Shown: positions 11,459 to 19,226 of the stretch, one piece after another
Numbering within the stretch: the first letter of the stretch is position 1
Layout of the letters: each line of letters begins with the position of its first letter
From: a virus
DNA: 24,144 nt
Reading direction: 5' to 3' (one strand)
Virus record (IMG/VR): IMGVR_UViG_3300035666_000159
Location: 1-24,144 of that record
Position numbers and translations under genes: made by a program
The notes under the pieces: generated by a model
Database searches by the model: none
What the model saw: the letters and a program-made list of their open reading frames with translations, nothing else
What the model was told of the DNA's origin: nothing

Positions 11459-13969
11459 ATGGCTACAAGCTTTTTTGACAAAGCACTAAATCAAGCTCCG
11501 ATGGGGTTGCAGAATGATGGTCTGGTCATGGAGCCAGACATCGAGATTGAGATCGAAGACCCTGAGTCTGTTGCTATTGGCTTGGGCGGGTTAGAGATTG
11601 TGATCGGTAAGGAAGATGAGGAAGATGGGTTTAACGACAACCTTGCCGAGAAGATGGATGCCAAGGAGCTAGCCACTCTTGCCGAAGATTTATGTAGTGA
11701 TTTTGAAGATGACATCTCATCCCGCAAAGATTGGATGCAGACCTACGTCGATGGGTTAGATCTGTTAGGACTTAAGGTTGAGGATCGGACGGAGCCTTGG
11801 CCCGGAGCGTGTGGGGTATACCACCCTCTGTTGACTGAAGCTGTAGTGAAGTTTCAGGCCGAGACCATCATGGAGACATTTCCAGCGCAAGGTCCGGTGC
11901 GTACCAAGATTATTGGTGAAGAAACTAAAGAGAAGAAAGAGTCTGCTGCGCGTGTGCAGGCAGATATGAACCACCAGCTTACCGATGTGATGATCGAGTA
12001 CAGACCTGAGCACGAGAAGATGCTGTGGGGACTAGGGCTGGCGGGTAATGCGTTTAAGAAAATCTACTTTGACCCAGGGCTTGATCGACAGACGGCGATG
12101 TATGTGTCGGCTGATGATCTTGTGGTGCCATATGGTGCTGCGAATATTGAGACAGCCGAGCGTGTTACGCATGTCATGCGTAAGACTAAAAATGAGCTAG
12201 AGCGGCTAATGGAGAGTGGGTTCTACGTTGATGTAGAGCTTGAAGATCCTAGCGATTCGCTTGATGAAGTAGAGAAAAAGATTGCAGAAAAGATGGGGTT
12301 CAGGGCGACAACCGATAATCGGTACAAGCTCTTAGAAATGCACGTAACCCTTGATCTTCCAGGCTTTCCTGACAAAGATGAAGATGGCAAAGAGACTGGG
12401 TTGGCTGTTCCGTACGTCATTACGATTGAGAAATCAAACAGTAAGATCTTAGCGATTAGGCGTAATTGGAACCCAGACGATGAGCTAAAGAAGAAGCGTC
12501 AGCACTTTGTTCACTACCCGTATATCCCAGGCTTTGGCTTTTATGCCTTTGGGCTTATTCATTTGATCGGCGGGTTTGCTAAGTCGGGTACGTCTATTCT
12601 TCGTCAGCTTGTCGATGCAGGCTCACTTGCCAATCTCCCAGGTGGATTTAAGACCAAGGGGATGCGTACTAAAGGTGATGACACACCGTTTGCTCCGGCT
12701 GAATGGCGCGATGTGGACATAGCCTCGGGTGCTCTCAAAGACAACATCATGCCGCTTCCGTACAAGGAGCCGTCGCAGGTGTTAGCTGCACTCATGGACA
12801 AGATCATCGACGAGGGTCGGAGGTTTGCGTCCGCAGCAGATCTTAAAGTTTCTGATATGTCGGCTCAGTCCCCGGTTGGGACTACGCTAGCGATCCTAGA
12901 GCGCACACTGAAGGTGATGTCGGCTGTTCAGGCGCGGATTCATTACTCGATGAAGCAGGAGTTCCGGCTCTTAAAAACCATCATCGCTGATTACACGCCT
13001 GAGTCTTACGACTACGAGCCAGTGGATGGTCGCCCCAGGGCTAAGAAATCAGACTACGACAACGTCGATGTGATACCGGTCAGTGATCCGAACGCAGCGA
13101 CAATGAGTCAGAAGGTGGTGCAGTATCAAGCGGTTATGCAGTTGGCTGCTACTGCGCCTCAGTTATATGACTTACCTTATCTTCATAGGCAGATGTTAGA
13201 GGTTCTTGGTATCAAAAACGCCGAGAAGCTCGTGCCGATGGAAGATGATATGAAACCGACCGATCCAGTGTCTGAGAACATGGACATGTTCCAAGGCAAG
13301 CCGGTCAAGGCGTTTATCTACCAGGATCACGCCGCACACATCACAGTGCACATGTCAGCACTGCAAGATCCAATCACTTCTCAAGTTCTTGGTCAGAGTC
13401 CAAACGCTCAGGCTATGCAAGCAGCATTTATGGCGCATATTGCCCAACACTTTGCCTTTCAATACCGTAAAAACATCGAAGACAAACTCGGGGTTCCCTA
13501 CCCTGCACCCAACGAAGAACTGCCCGAAGAGATGGAGGTCGAGATCTCCAGACTCGCTGCCGCAGGAGCACAGAAACTCTTGCAATCTAATCAGGCGATG
13601 GTTCAACAAGCCCAGGCTCAGCAGCAAGCACAAGATCCAATTGTGCAGATGCAGCAACAAGAACTTCAGCTCCAAGCTCAAGAATTGCAACGCAAAACCG
13701 CTAAAGATCAGATGGACGCTCAACTCAAAGCAGCCCAGATCGAAACTGAGCGTATGAGGATTCAGAACCAGTCTGAGATCGACGGTGCCCGACTGGGTGC
13801 CCAGATCGCCAAAGATCAGATGGAGCAGGAGTTCCAAGCAGGCGTTGAAGCCGTTCGCAATGAGATAGAGGGCACGCGGATTGGTGCTGATATAGCTAGG
13901 AATATTGCTGCGATGCAGCAACAACGTGAATCAGTAACTAAAAAAGCCGTTGGGGAAAGTAAAGAATGA
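11459..13969 (+). CDS. portal protein, P22 type
   Basis: An 836-residue portal. After an acidic N-terminus (DIEIEIEDPE) comes a conserved core, with WPGACGVYHPLLTEAVVKF and QAETIMETFPAQGPVRTKI, typical of P22-like portals, followed by GLGLAGNAFKKIYFDP and PYIPGFGFYAFGL. Residues from about 700 to the end are Gln-rich coiled coil and contain a repeated GARLGAQIAK / GTRIGADIAR motif, as in the long C-terminal barrel of P22-like portals. The dodecamer forms the DNA channel at one capsid vertex. P22's portal has 725 residues, so this one is longer. AAGGATAGATC precedes the ATG. Confidence 0.93.
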   Translation: MATSFFDKALNQAPMGLQNDGLVMEPDIEIEIEDPESVAIGLGGLEIVIGKEDEEDGFNDNLAEKMDAKELATLAEDLCSDFEDDISSRKDWMQTYVDGLDLLGLKVEDRTEPWPGACGVYHPLLTEAVVKFQAETIMETFPAQGPVRTKIIGEETKEKKESAARVQADMNHQLTDVMIEYRPEHEKMLWGLGLAGNAFKKIYFDPGLDRQTAMYVSADDLVVPYGAANIETAERVTHVMRKTKNELERLMESGFYVDVELEDPSDSLDEVEKKIAEKMGFRATTDNRYKLLEMHVTLDLPGFPDKDEDGKETGLAVPYVITIEKSNSKILAIRRNWNPDDELKKKRQHFVHYPYIPGFGFYAFGLIHLIGGFAKSGTSILRQLVDAGSLANLPGGFKTKGMRTKGDDTPFAPAEWRDVDIASGALKDNIMPLPYKEPSQVLAALMDKIIDEGRRFASAADLKVSDMSAQSPVGTTLAILERTLKVMSAVQARIHYSMKQEFRLLKTIIADYTPESYDYEPVDGRPRAKKSDYDNVDVIPVSDPNAATMSQKVVQYQAVMQLAATAPQLYDLPYLHRQMLEVLGIKNAEKLVPMEDDMKPTDPVSENMDMFQGKPVKAFIYQDHAAHITVHMSALQDPITSQVLGQSPNAQAMQAAFMAHIAQHFAFQYRKNIEDKLGVPYPAPNEELPEEMEVEISRLAAAGAQKLLQSNQAMVQQAQAQQQAQDPIVQMQQQELQLQAQELQRKTAKDQMDAQLKAAQIETERMRIQNQSEIDGARLGAQIAKDQMEQEFQAGVEAVRNEIEGTRIGADIARNIAAMQQQRESVTKKAVGESKE

Positions 13970-14166
13970 ATGAAACCGAGAAAGTTTTACGGCATTTGAT
14001 TAGCCGTTGTGTCGATGAACAGAAGCATTTAGCCGAAGTTCTAGCGCAGGGGCTGGCAAAGGACCACGCAGATTATCGCTTTCAATGCGGTGTGATGCGT
14101 GGAATCGCAATAGGGCAAGGATTTCTTGCTGACATGTTAGAAAGGATGAGTGACGACGATGAGTGA
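13966..14166 (+). CDS. hypothetical protein, 66 aa
   Basis: Helical protein MNETEKVLRHLISRCVDEQKH... ending MLERMSDDDE. It overlaps the portal stop by four bases (ATGA) and the next gene by eight. Small proteins of this kind (Cys in the first helix, then HLAEVLAQGLAKDHADYRFQ) follow the portal in related phages, but I know of no function. It could help portal or co-chaperonin steps only by position. Confidence 0.75.
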   Translation: MNETEKVLRHLISRCVDEQKHLAEVLAQGLAKDHADYRFQCGVMRGIAIGQGFLADMLERMSDDDE

Positions 14167-14560
14167 ACTCCTAGTAGGGTCTACAAGCGGCTCTGCAACG
14201 GTATTACCTGAAACCGCCGAAGAAAAAGCGCGACAACTCCCTGAGCCATCAGGTTATCGAATCTTGTGTGCAATCCCAGATATTGAAGACAAGTTTGATA
14301 ATGGACTCATTAAAGCTGATGTCACGATGCACCACGAGGAATTATTAACAACGGTGCTTTTTGTCATCAAGATGGGGCCGGATGCTTATAAGGACGAGAA
14401 GCGATTCCCATCAGGGCCGTATTGCAAAGTCGGTGATTTTGTATTGGTTCGCCCCCATGCAGGTACACGCCTGAAGATTCATGGTCGGGAATTTCGCATC
14501 ATTAACGATGACTCTGTCGAGGGGGTTGTAGAAGATCCTCGCGGTATTAGTCGCGCATAA
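14159..14560 (+). CDS. GroES-like co-chaperonin (Cpn10 fold)
   Basis: A 133-residue protein whose part from about residue 30 follows the Cpn10 pattern: PSGYRILCAIP (first strand), then GLIKADVTMHHEELL in the position of the mobile loop, then VLFVIKMGPDAYKDEKRFP, then CKVGDFVLVRPHAGTRLKI, and a final strand with IINDDSVEGVVEDP. Phage Cpn10 proteins such as T4 gp31 replace host GroES so that GroEL can fold the capsid protein. Its place between portal and scaffold supports that role. Start is ATG 14159 with AAGGA upstream; a GTG at 14150 is the alternative. It has an N-terminal extension of about 30 residues compared with bacterial GroES (about 97 aa). Confidence 0.82.
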   Translation: MSELLVGSTSGSATVLPETAEEKARQLPEPSGYRILCAIPDIEDKFDNGLIKADVTMHHEELLTTVLFVIKMGPDAYKDEKRFPSGPYCKVGDFVLVRPHAGTRLKIHGREFRIINDDSVEGVVEDPRGISRA

Positions 14561-14571
14561 GGAGTTTTAAA

Positions 14572-15489
14572 ATGGCTGAGCAGGAAACCGCCAACACCGA
14601 GTTTGAAATCGAGATCGAAGACGACACGCCTCCTGAAGATCGTGGGCGAGAACCCCTACCCAAAGAGCTAGTTAAGGAGCTTGAGGAAGACGAACTCGAA
14701 GAGTATTCCGAGAAAGTCAAAACTCGCCTCAAGCAGATGAAGAAGGTTTGGCACGACGAGCGTCGTGAGAAAGAACGTGCGTTACGTGAGCAGCAGACTG
14801 CGATTGAAATGGCGCAGCAGTTACAAAACGAGATTAAAACGCTACGTTCTAAAGTGACTGAAAACGAAGGACATTTAGTTAGTACAGCTAAAAATGCTGT
14901 GGAACTAGAGATTAAAAACGCTGAAAAAGCTTACAAAGAGGCTTATGAAGCGGGTGATTCTGATCGGTTATTAGAAGCTCAGAAGCAGTTAACTGAAGCA
15001 TCTTATAGACTTGAGCGGTTAAAAGGATACAAACCCCCTGTACAACCGCAAGAAACTGAAGTAAATTTACCTAATACGCAGCCCCAGGCTCCGAGATTAG
15101 ATCCTAAAACTGATTCATGGCGTAGACAAAATACGTGGTTTGGGTCAGATGATGAGATGACTGCTGCCGCACTTGGCCTAAACAACAAACTGCTTAGGGA
15201 ACGCGGTGCAGCATTTGAAGGATCTGATGAGTACTGGGAAATCGTCGATAAGACGATGCGTAAAAGATTCCCCGAGTATGAATGGGGTGACGAACCTGCT
15301 GAGCCTGAGACAAAATCAACTCCAGCACGTACAGAAAGACCAGCTACTGTTGTAGCTCCCGTTTCTCGTAGTACGACTTCCAAAAAAGTCAAACTTAGTC
15401 AATCCCAACTTAACGTCATCAAAAAGATGGGAATAACTCCTGAGCAGTATGTGAAGGAACAAATGAAATTGGAGCGAGCAAATGGCTGA
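14572..15489 (+). CDS. capsid scaffold protein
   Basis: A 305-residue, highly charged, mostly helical protein with an acidic start (EFEIEIEDDTPPEDR), a long coiled coil (about 35-165, with EYSEKVKTRLKQMKKVWHD), and a basic C-terminal helix after a Pro/Thr-rich linker, ending TPEQYVKEQMKLERANG. That basic helix end is typical of scaffolds, which bind the capsid protein during prohead assembly and then leave. AAGGAGTTTTAAA precedes the ATG. The assignment rests on composition, domain order and position between the portal and capsid genes. Confidence 0.85.
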   Translation: MAEQETANTEFEIEIEDDTPPEDRGREPLPKELVKELEEDELEEYSEKVKTRLKQMKKVWHDERREKERALREQQTAIEMAQQLQNEIKTLRSKVTENEGHLVSTAKNAVELEIKNAEKAYKEAYEAGDSDRLLEAQKQLTEASYRLERLKGYKPPVQPQETEVNLPNTQPQAPRLDPKTDSWRRQNTWFGSDDEMTAAALGLNNKLLRERGAAFEGSDEYWEIVDKTMRKRFPEYEWGDEPAEPETKSTPARTERPATVVAPVSRSTTSKKVKLSQSQLNVIKKMGITPEQYVKEQMKLERANG

Positions 15490-15931
15490 AAATCGTTTAT
15501 CTAGAGAAGTCGAGAACCGCGAGAAGTCTGCGCGTCCTAAACAGTGGAAACGTGCTGATGTTCTTCCCGAAATTGAACCGATGCCTGGATATGTACCCCG
15601 CTGGGTGCGCGTATCTTCGCTTGGTAAAGCTGACCCCAAGAATATCTCTGCCAAACTCAGAGAAGGATGGGAGCCAGTAAGGGTTGAAGAACAGCCAAAC
15701 CTAAAGTTTATGCGCGATGAGAACAGTCGGTTTAGAGACAATATTGAGATCGACGGATTGTTGCTCTGCAAAATGCCTGAAGAGTTCGTTAAACAACGTA
15801 CCGAGCACTTCAACAATGTTGCCAAAGCCAACATGGATGCTGTAGACAACAGCTTTATGAGAGAGAGCGATGCGCGGATGCCACTCTTTGCGGAGAAGCG
15901 ATCCAAAGTGTCGTTCGGTAGAGGAACTTAA
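15482..15931 (+). CDS. conserved head-region protein of unknown role, 149 aa
   Basis: Basic protein starting MAENRLSREVENREKSARPK, with WKRADVLPEIEPMPGYVPRW near residue 23 and LLLCKMPEEFVKQRTEHFNN in the middle. It overlaps the scaffold gene by eight bases. Proteins of this type (PGYxxRWVR followed by a helical rod) sit between scaffold and capsid genes in related aquatic phages, but their role is not known to me. The C-terminal SKVSFGRGT is a short basic tail. A minor head or internal protein is possible. Confidence 0.8.
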   Translation: MAENRLSREVENREKSARPKQWKRADVLPEIEPMPGYVPRWVRVSSLGKADPKNISAKLREGWEPVRVEEQPNLKFMRDENSRFRDNIEIDGLLLCKMPEEFVKQRTEHFNNVAKANMDAVDNSFMRESDARMPLFAEKRSKVSFGRGT

Positions 15932-15948
15932 CTTAAACGAGGTCAAAA

Positions 15949-16824
15949 ATGGCTTATCCTGTCATTGATGCTCCTTACGGTTTTAAAGCTATTAATGAAC
16001 TTAATGGCCTACCGTACGCTGGAGCAACGCGACAGTTCCCGATTGCCAGAAGCTATGGCACGGATCTCTTCTACGGGGATCTAGTACAGCTTCAGACAGA
16101 CGGAACTCTGATCAAAACGTCTTACTCCGCCGCTTCCAGCCCCACCTCGGTGATTGCTGGTGCAATTGGCGTGTTTGTTGGTTGTCAGTTTACGAACCCA
16201 ACGACTAAACAGCTTCAGTTCTCGCAGTACTATCCTGCCAGCACTGCTGCAAACGACATCTTGGCATTTGTCATTGATGATCCGTCTGCTGTGTTTAAAG
16301 TCGTCATGGTTGGTCAAACTTCCAGCGAAAGCAACACTGCTTCTACGGTTGGCTATGCTAACCAGTCATTCATCGGAACCAACGTGTACGCAATTACCGG
16401 CGTTGCTGGTAGTACAACCACGGGCAATTCTAAGATGGCTGTGTCTGGTGACGGTCCTACGGATGGCACAGGTAACGTTCGCGTTGCTAGCAATTCGTTA
16501 CCCTTCCGTGTAGTAGCTGTTGTGCCCGAGACTGCATACACGGTAGTTGGTACTGGCACTTCGGCTAGCACCACAATTACTTTGGATGCGGCTGTTACTG
16601 GACTTCAGGCTGGTATGGCTGTTGTTTGCGCCGCAGCTTCGGCTGGTGGGCAACCCGGTAACTACAACTATGTTACTAATGTTAACGGCACTACCGTTAC
16701 TGTAGCTAAGACGCTTACGGCTGCTACTGCGGGTTCTCAGTTTACCTTTATTGGGTATCCTGAAGTTCTCGTTAAGTGGAACCAAGGCTGGCATAGCTAT
16801 CAGTACGCTACTGCGCTTGCGTAA
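15949..16824 (+). CDS. virion structural protein, probable head decoration or minor capsid
   Basis: A 291-residue Ser/Thr/Ala/Gly-rich, beta-rich protein. It starts MAYPVIDAPYGFKAINELNG and continues GATRQFPIARSYGTDLFYGD, the opening I associate with structural proteins placed next to the capsid gene in aquatic phages. The end is EVLVKWNQGWHSYQYATALA. No enzyme motif. GAGG lies about ten bases before the ATG. It could be a decoration protein on the capsid surface; a distant major capsid homologue is less likely because the next gene fits that role better. Confidence 0.78.
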   Translation: MAYPVIDAPYGFKAINELNGLPYAGATRQFPIARSYGTDLFYGDLVQLQTDGTLIKTSYSAASSPTSVIAGAIGVFVGCQFTNPTTKQLQFSQYYPASTAANDILAFVIDDPSAVFKVVMVGQTSSESNTASTVGYANQSFIGTNVYAITGVAGSTTTGNSKMAVSGDGPTDGTGNVRVASNSLPFRVVAVVPETAYTVVGTGTSASTTITLDAAVTGLQAGMAVVCAAASAGGQPGNYNYVTNVNGTTVTVAKTLTAATAGSQFTFIGYPEVLVKWNQGWHSYQYATALA

Positions 16825-16836
16825 AGGGGAAACTAA

Positions 16837-17745
16837 ATGGCTATTTCACGCGCACAACTACTGAAAGAGCTTCTCCCCGGCCTGAACGCATTGTTCGGCT
16901 TGGAGTACGCTCGCTATGGCGAAGAGCACAAGGAAATCTACGAGACCGAGACTTCCGAGCGTTCGTTTGAAGAGGAAACCAAACTGTCTGGCTTCTCCGC
17001 CGCTCCGGTGAAGAACGAAGGCAGCGCGATGGCCTACGATAACGCGCAAGAAGCTTGGACCGCTCGTTACGTCCATGAGACTATCGCTCTGGGATTCTCG
17101 CTGACCGAAGAGGCTATCGAGGACAACCTGTACGACAGTCTGGCTAATCGCTACACCAAAGCCTTGGCTCGCGCTATGGCATATACCAAGCAGACCAAAG
17201 CTGCTTCGGTCCTGAACAACGGCTTTAACACTGCCTACACGGGTGGTGACGGAGTTGCTTTGTTCTCGACAGCACATCCTTTGATCTCTGGTGGCACCAA
17301 CAGCAACACGCCAGCAGTTGCGGCTGACCTTTCTGAAACATCGTTGGAAGCAGCGGTTATTCAGATTGCAGCTTGGACTGACGAACGTGGTCTGTTGATT
17401 GCAGCTCGTCCGAAGAAGTTGATCATCCCGTCGGCATTGCAGTTCGTTGCAACTCGTATTCTGGAAACGGAACTTCGCGTTGACACGGCAGACAACACGA
17501 TCAACGCCTTGAAGAATAATGGTTCGATCCCCGAGGGTTACGCCATTAACCACTTCTTGACTGATACGGATGCTTGGTTCCTTACGACTGACGTACCCAA
17601 CGGTATGAAACACTTTGTCCGTGCACCTTTGACACAGGGAATGGATGGCGATTTCGACACTGGGAACGTTCGTTATAAGAGCCGCGAGCGTTATTCGTTC
17701 GGTTGGTCTGATCCGCTTGGGATGTTCGGTTCGCCCGGAGCCTAA
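16837..17745 (+). CDS. major capsid protein (Mu gpT-like, HK97 fold)
   Basis: A 302-residue protein with features of Mu gpT-type major head proteins: LPGLNALFGLEYARYGEEHK near the start, then ALGFSLTEEAIEDNLYD, then VALFSTAHPLISGGTNSN ahead of a spine-helix region, then GLLIAARPKKLIIPSALQF, and a C-terminus with RYKSRERYSFGWSDPLGMFG. It would form the icosahedral shell. AAAGGGGAAAC precedes the ATG. The gene uses more C-ending codons (TTC, AAC, CTG) than its neighbours by eye, which fits high expression. It is followed by a strong terminator. Confidence 0.92.
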   Translation: MAISRAQLLKELLPGLNALFGLEYARYGEEHKEIYETETSERSFEEETKLSGFSAAPVKNEGSAMAYDNAQEAWTARYVHETIALGFSLTEEAIEDNLYDSLANRYTKALARAMAYTKQTKAASVLNNGFNTAYTGGDGVALFSTAHPLISGGTNSNTPAVAADLSETSLEAAVIQIAAWTDERGLLIAARPKKLIIPSALQFVATRILETELRVDTADNTINALKNNGSIPEGYAINHFLTDTDAWFLTTDVPNGMKHFVRAPLTQGMDGDFDTGNVRYKSRERYSFGWSDPLGMFGSPGA

Positions 17746-17757
17746 ACGGTACGAAGA

Positions 17758-17783
17758 AAGGGGGTTGCAAAACCCCCTTTTTT
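17758..17783 (+). terminator. intrinsic terminator after the major capsid gene
   Basis: Stem AAGGGGGTT, loop GCAA, stem AACCCCCTT, then a T run reaching 17783. It lies 12 bases after the capsid stop and ends the packaging/head transcript or limits it. Confidence 0.92.
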
Positions 17784-17792
17784 ATTTATACT
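17765..17792 (+). promoter_or_regulatory. possible promoter for the block after the capsid gene
   Basis: TTGCAA (17765-17770), 16-base spacer, TATACT (17787-17792). The -35 overlaps the terminator hairpin of the capsid gene. It would start transcription near 17799, so that the pseudoknot-like leader (17814-17871) is included in the transcript. Confidence 0.4.
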
Positions 17793-17813
17793 AGGTGTAT
17801 TCCGGGGTTAGCC

Positions 17814-17871
17814 CGGTGTATTAGACAGTCCCGGCTGACGACATGCAGACTAATACACCGATATCGCATGT
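17814..17871 (+). promoter_or_regulatory. possible H-type pseudoknot in the leader of the fibre-like gene
   Basis: CGGTGTATTAG (17814-17824) pairs perfectly with CTAATACACCG (17850-17860). In the loop, ACATGC (17841-17846) pairs with GCATGT (17866-17871) downstream, which makes an H-type pseudoknot ending one base before GAGG, the ribosome site. An alternative hairpin, CCGGG (17802-17806) with CCCGG (17812-17816), competes with stem 1. Such a structure could control translation of the gene at 17881. No known riboswitch family recognised. Confidence 0.45.
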
Positions 17872-17880
17872 GAGGATCTA

Positions 17881-18381
17881 ATGGCGAATACAACCTTTAG
17901 TGGCCCAGTTACATCTGAAAATGGGTTTATAGGTGCGATTACTGGTAATGTGACCGGTAATGTGACTGGTAATGTAACGGGTAGTGTTACTGGCGCTTCC
18001 GCAAATTCTGAGCTTACCGCAGTCGGGTCAGTTACTGCTGCACAGTCTGGTACTACATTCTTTTTAAACTCAGCTACTGAGTTTGCAACCACACTCCCTG
18101 CCCCTGCTGCCGGTTTACGTTACACGTTCATCGTTAAAGCAGCTCCATCAGGTGCTAACTACACAATCGTTACGGCTTCTAGCGCCAACATCATCAAAGG
18201 TCAGGCATATCCGGCTTCTGGGGATGCGGGTGATACGGGAACTGCTGATGACACGATTAGTTTTGTAAGCGCCCAATCAGTTGCCGGAGACCGTGTAGAA
18301 CTGTACTGTGATGGTACAAGCTGGTTTGCTTATGCGTACTGTGCAGTTGCTGCGGGTGTGACTTTCACACAAGCTTCCTAA
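17881..18381 (+). CDS. fibre-like virion protein with TGNV repeats
   Basis: A 166-residue protein. The N-terminus (MANTTFSGPVTSENGFIGAI) leads into four TGNV/TGSV tetrapeptides (about residues 21-36), a repeat that builds triple-stranded beta spirals in phage fibres. The rest is Ala/Ser/Thr-rich with a beta sandwich look (LRYTFIVKAAPSGANYTIVT, ending CDGTSWFAYAYCAVAAGVTF). A head fibre or decoration trimer is the best guess. It starts a new transcript after the MCP terminator, with GAGG at 17872-17875 set directly after a potential pseudoknot. Confidence 0.75.
   Translation: MANTTFSGPVTSENGFIGAITGNVTGNVTGNVTGSVTGASANSELTAVGSVTAAQSGTTFFLNSATEFATTLPAPAAGLRYTFIVKAAPSGANYTIVTASSANIIKGQAYPASGDAGDTGTADDTISFVSAQSVAGDRVELYCDGTSWFAYAYCAVAAGVTFTQAS
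17941..17988 (+). repeat. 12-base tandem repeat, four units
   Basis: Four imperfect 12-base units (type ACTGGTAATGTG) encode TGNV, TGNV, TGNV, TGSV in the fibre-like gene. Differences are almost all at third codon positions, so the protein repeat is under selection or the units are old. Confidence 0.9.
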
Positions 18382-18393
18382 TAGGAGGTTCGC

Positions 18394-18705
18394 ATGGCAT
18401 CCATGCAATATGATGTCTTTGCGACCAAACCGCTAACATCTACTGGGGATTTTTTAAACCAGAACAACTTAGCGGTTCCTCGCGCAAGGATTAAGACAAT
18501 CTACGCAGTAAATGGGACTGATGCTGGGTCTGTCGTTATTCGTGATGGCAGCTCTACAGGACCGGTTCTTCTCACGGTCAATACGTCTTCAAGTTCTACT
18601 GCTGGCTACACCATCATCCCGCTTCCTGGCGAAGGTATATTGGCTTCTACTGGGCTTCACGGCACGGTTACCAATACAACTTCGATGGTGATTTTCTATG
18701 GCTAA
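18394..18705 (+). CDS. small beta-rich virion protein, 103 aa
   Basis: Starts MASMQYDVFATKPLTSTGDF, then LAVPRARIKTIYAVNGTDAG, VVIRDGSSTGPVLLTVNTSS and LPGEGILASTGLHGTVTNTT. This strand-rich pattern resembles small decoration or fibre-knob type proteins. A strong site, AGGAGG at 18383-18388, precedes the ATG. It overlaps the next gene by eight bases. No enzyme motif, signal or membrane segment. Confidence 0.75.
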   Translation: MASMQYDVFATKPLTSTGDFLNQNNLAVPRARIKTIYAVNGTDAGSVVIRDGSSTGPVLLTVNTSSSSTAGYTIIPLPGEGILASTGLHGTVTNTTSMVIFYG

Positions 18706-18952
18706 GACACCGGCTTGGCAACGCAAAGAAGGTAAAAACCCAAAAGGTGGTTTGAACGCCAAGGGTAGAGCTTCCTATAACGCTGCTAATCCGGGTAAGC
18801 CTGGACTTAAGGCTCCACAACCTGAAGGTGGACCTCGCAAGAAGTCATTTTGTGCCAGGATGACCGGCATGAAAAAGAAGTTGACTTCTGAAAAAACAGC
18901 CAACGATCCAAATAGTAGGATCAATAAATCTCTCCGTGCATGGAAGTGTTGA
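18698..18952 (+). CDS. small basic protein, DUF6321-like, 84 aa
   Basis: Basic, Gly/Lys-rich protein starting MAKTPAWQRKEGKNPKGGLN, then AKGRASYNAANPGKPGLKAP and RKKSFCARMTGMKKKLT. 'AWxRKEGKNPxGGLNAKGRASYN' is the signature I associate with the phage family DUF6321; family name from memory. The charge and position suggest contact with DNA inside the virion, but this is inference. The end SLRAWKC is also seen in relatives. Confidence 0.8.
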   Translation: MAKTPAWQRKEGKNPKGGLNAKGRASYNAANPGKPGLKAPQPEGGPRKKSFCARMTGMKKKLTSEKTANDPNSRINKSLRAWKC

Positions 18953-18953
18953 G

Positions 18954-19226
18954 ATGGCGCAAGATAAATATGAAATGGTAAAAAACGTGGCAGATATTGT
19001 CTCGGTATTTGCCACTATTGGATCTTTTTTACAGGTGATTACGCCGTTTTTCGGGTTAATTGGTGCTATCTGGACATTGATGCGTATCGCAGAAATGATT
19101 ACCGGCAAGCAGTTTCACGAGATTATTGGCCGAAAGAAAGGTGAATCTGATGCCAGCAGTCAGCGAGAAGCAGAGAAGGTTCATGCAAGCAGTAGCGAAC
19201 AATCCGAAGTTCGCAAAGAAAGTTGA
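18954..19226 (+). CDS. membrane protein, possible holin
   Basis: A 90-residue protein with one long or two short hydrophobic segments: VADIVSVFATIGSFLQVITP (about 12-31) and FFGLIGAIWTLMRIAEMITG (about 32-51). A short charged N-terminus (MAQDKYEMVKN) and a very hydrophilic tail follow the holin layout: short, two membrane spans, charged C-end. No other lysis gene lies in the window to support it. It overlaps the next gene by 77 bases, which is unusual in this genome and makes the tail less certain. ATG 18954 follows GGAAG. Confidence 0.55.
   Translation: MAQDKYEMVKNVADIVSVFATIGSFLQVITPFFGLIGAIWTLMRIAEMITGKQFHEIIGRKKGESDASSQREAEKVHASSSEQSEVRKES

Noticed and set aside
13355-13924. 189-codon minus-strand frame
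   Set aside because: Opposite to the Gln-rich coiled coil of the portal; the Leu-rich product is what reversed CAG/CAA codons give, not a membrane protein.
16858-17613. 251-codon minus-strand frame
   Set aside because: Antisense to the major capsid gene; no start signal, and the composition (Ser/Cys/Arg/Gln) is that of a mirrored GC-biased gene.
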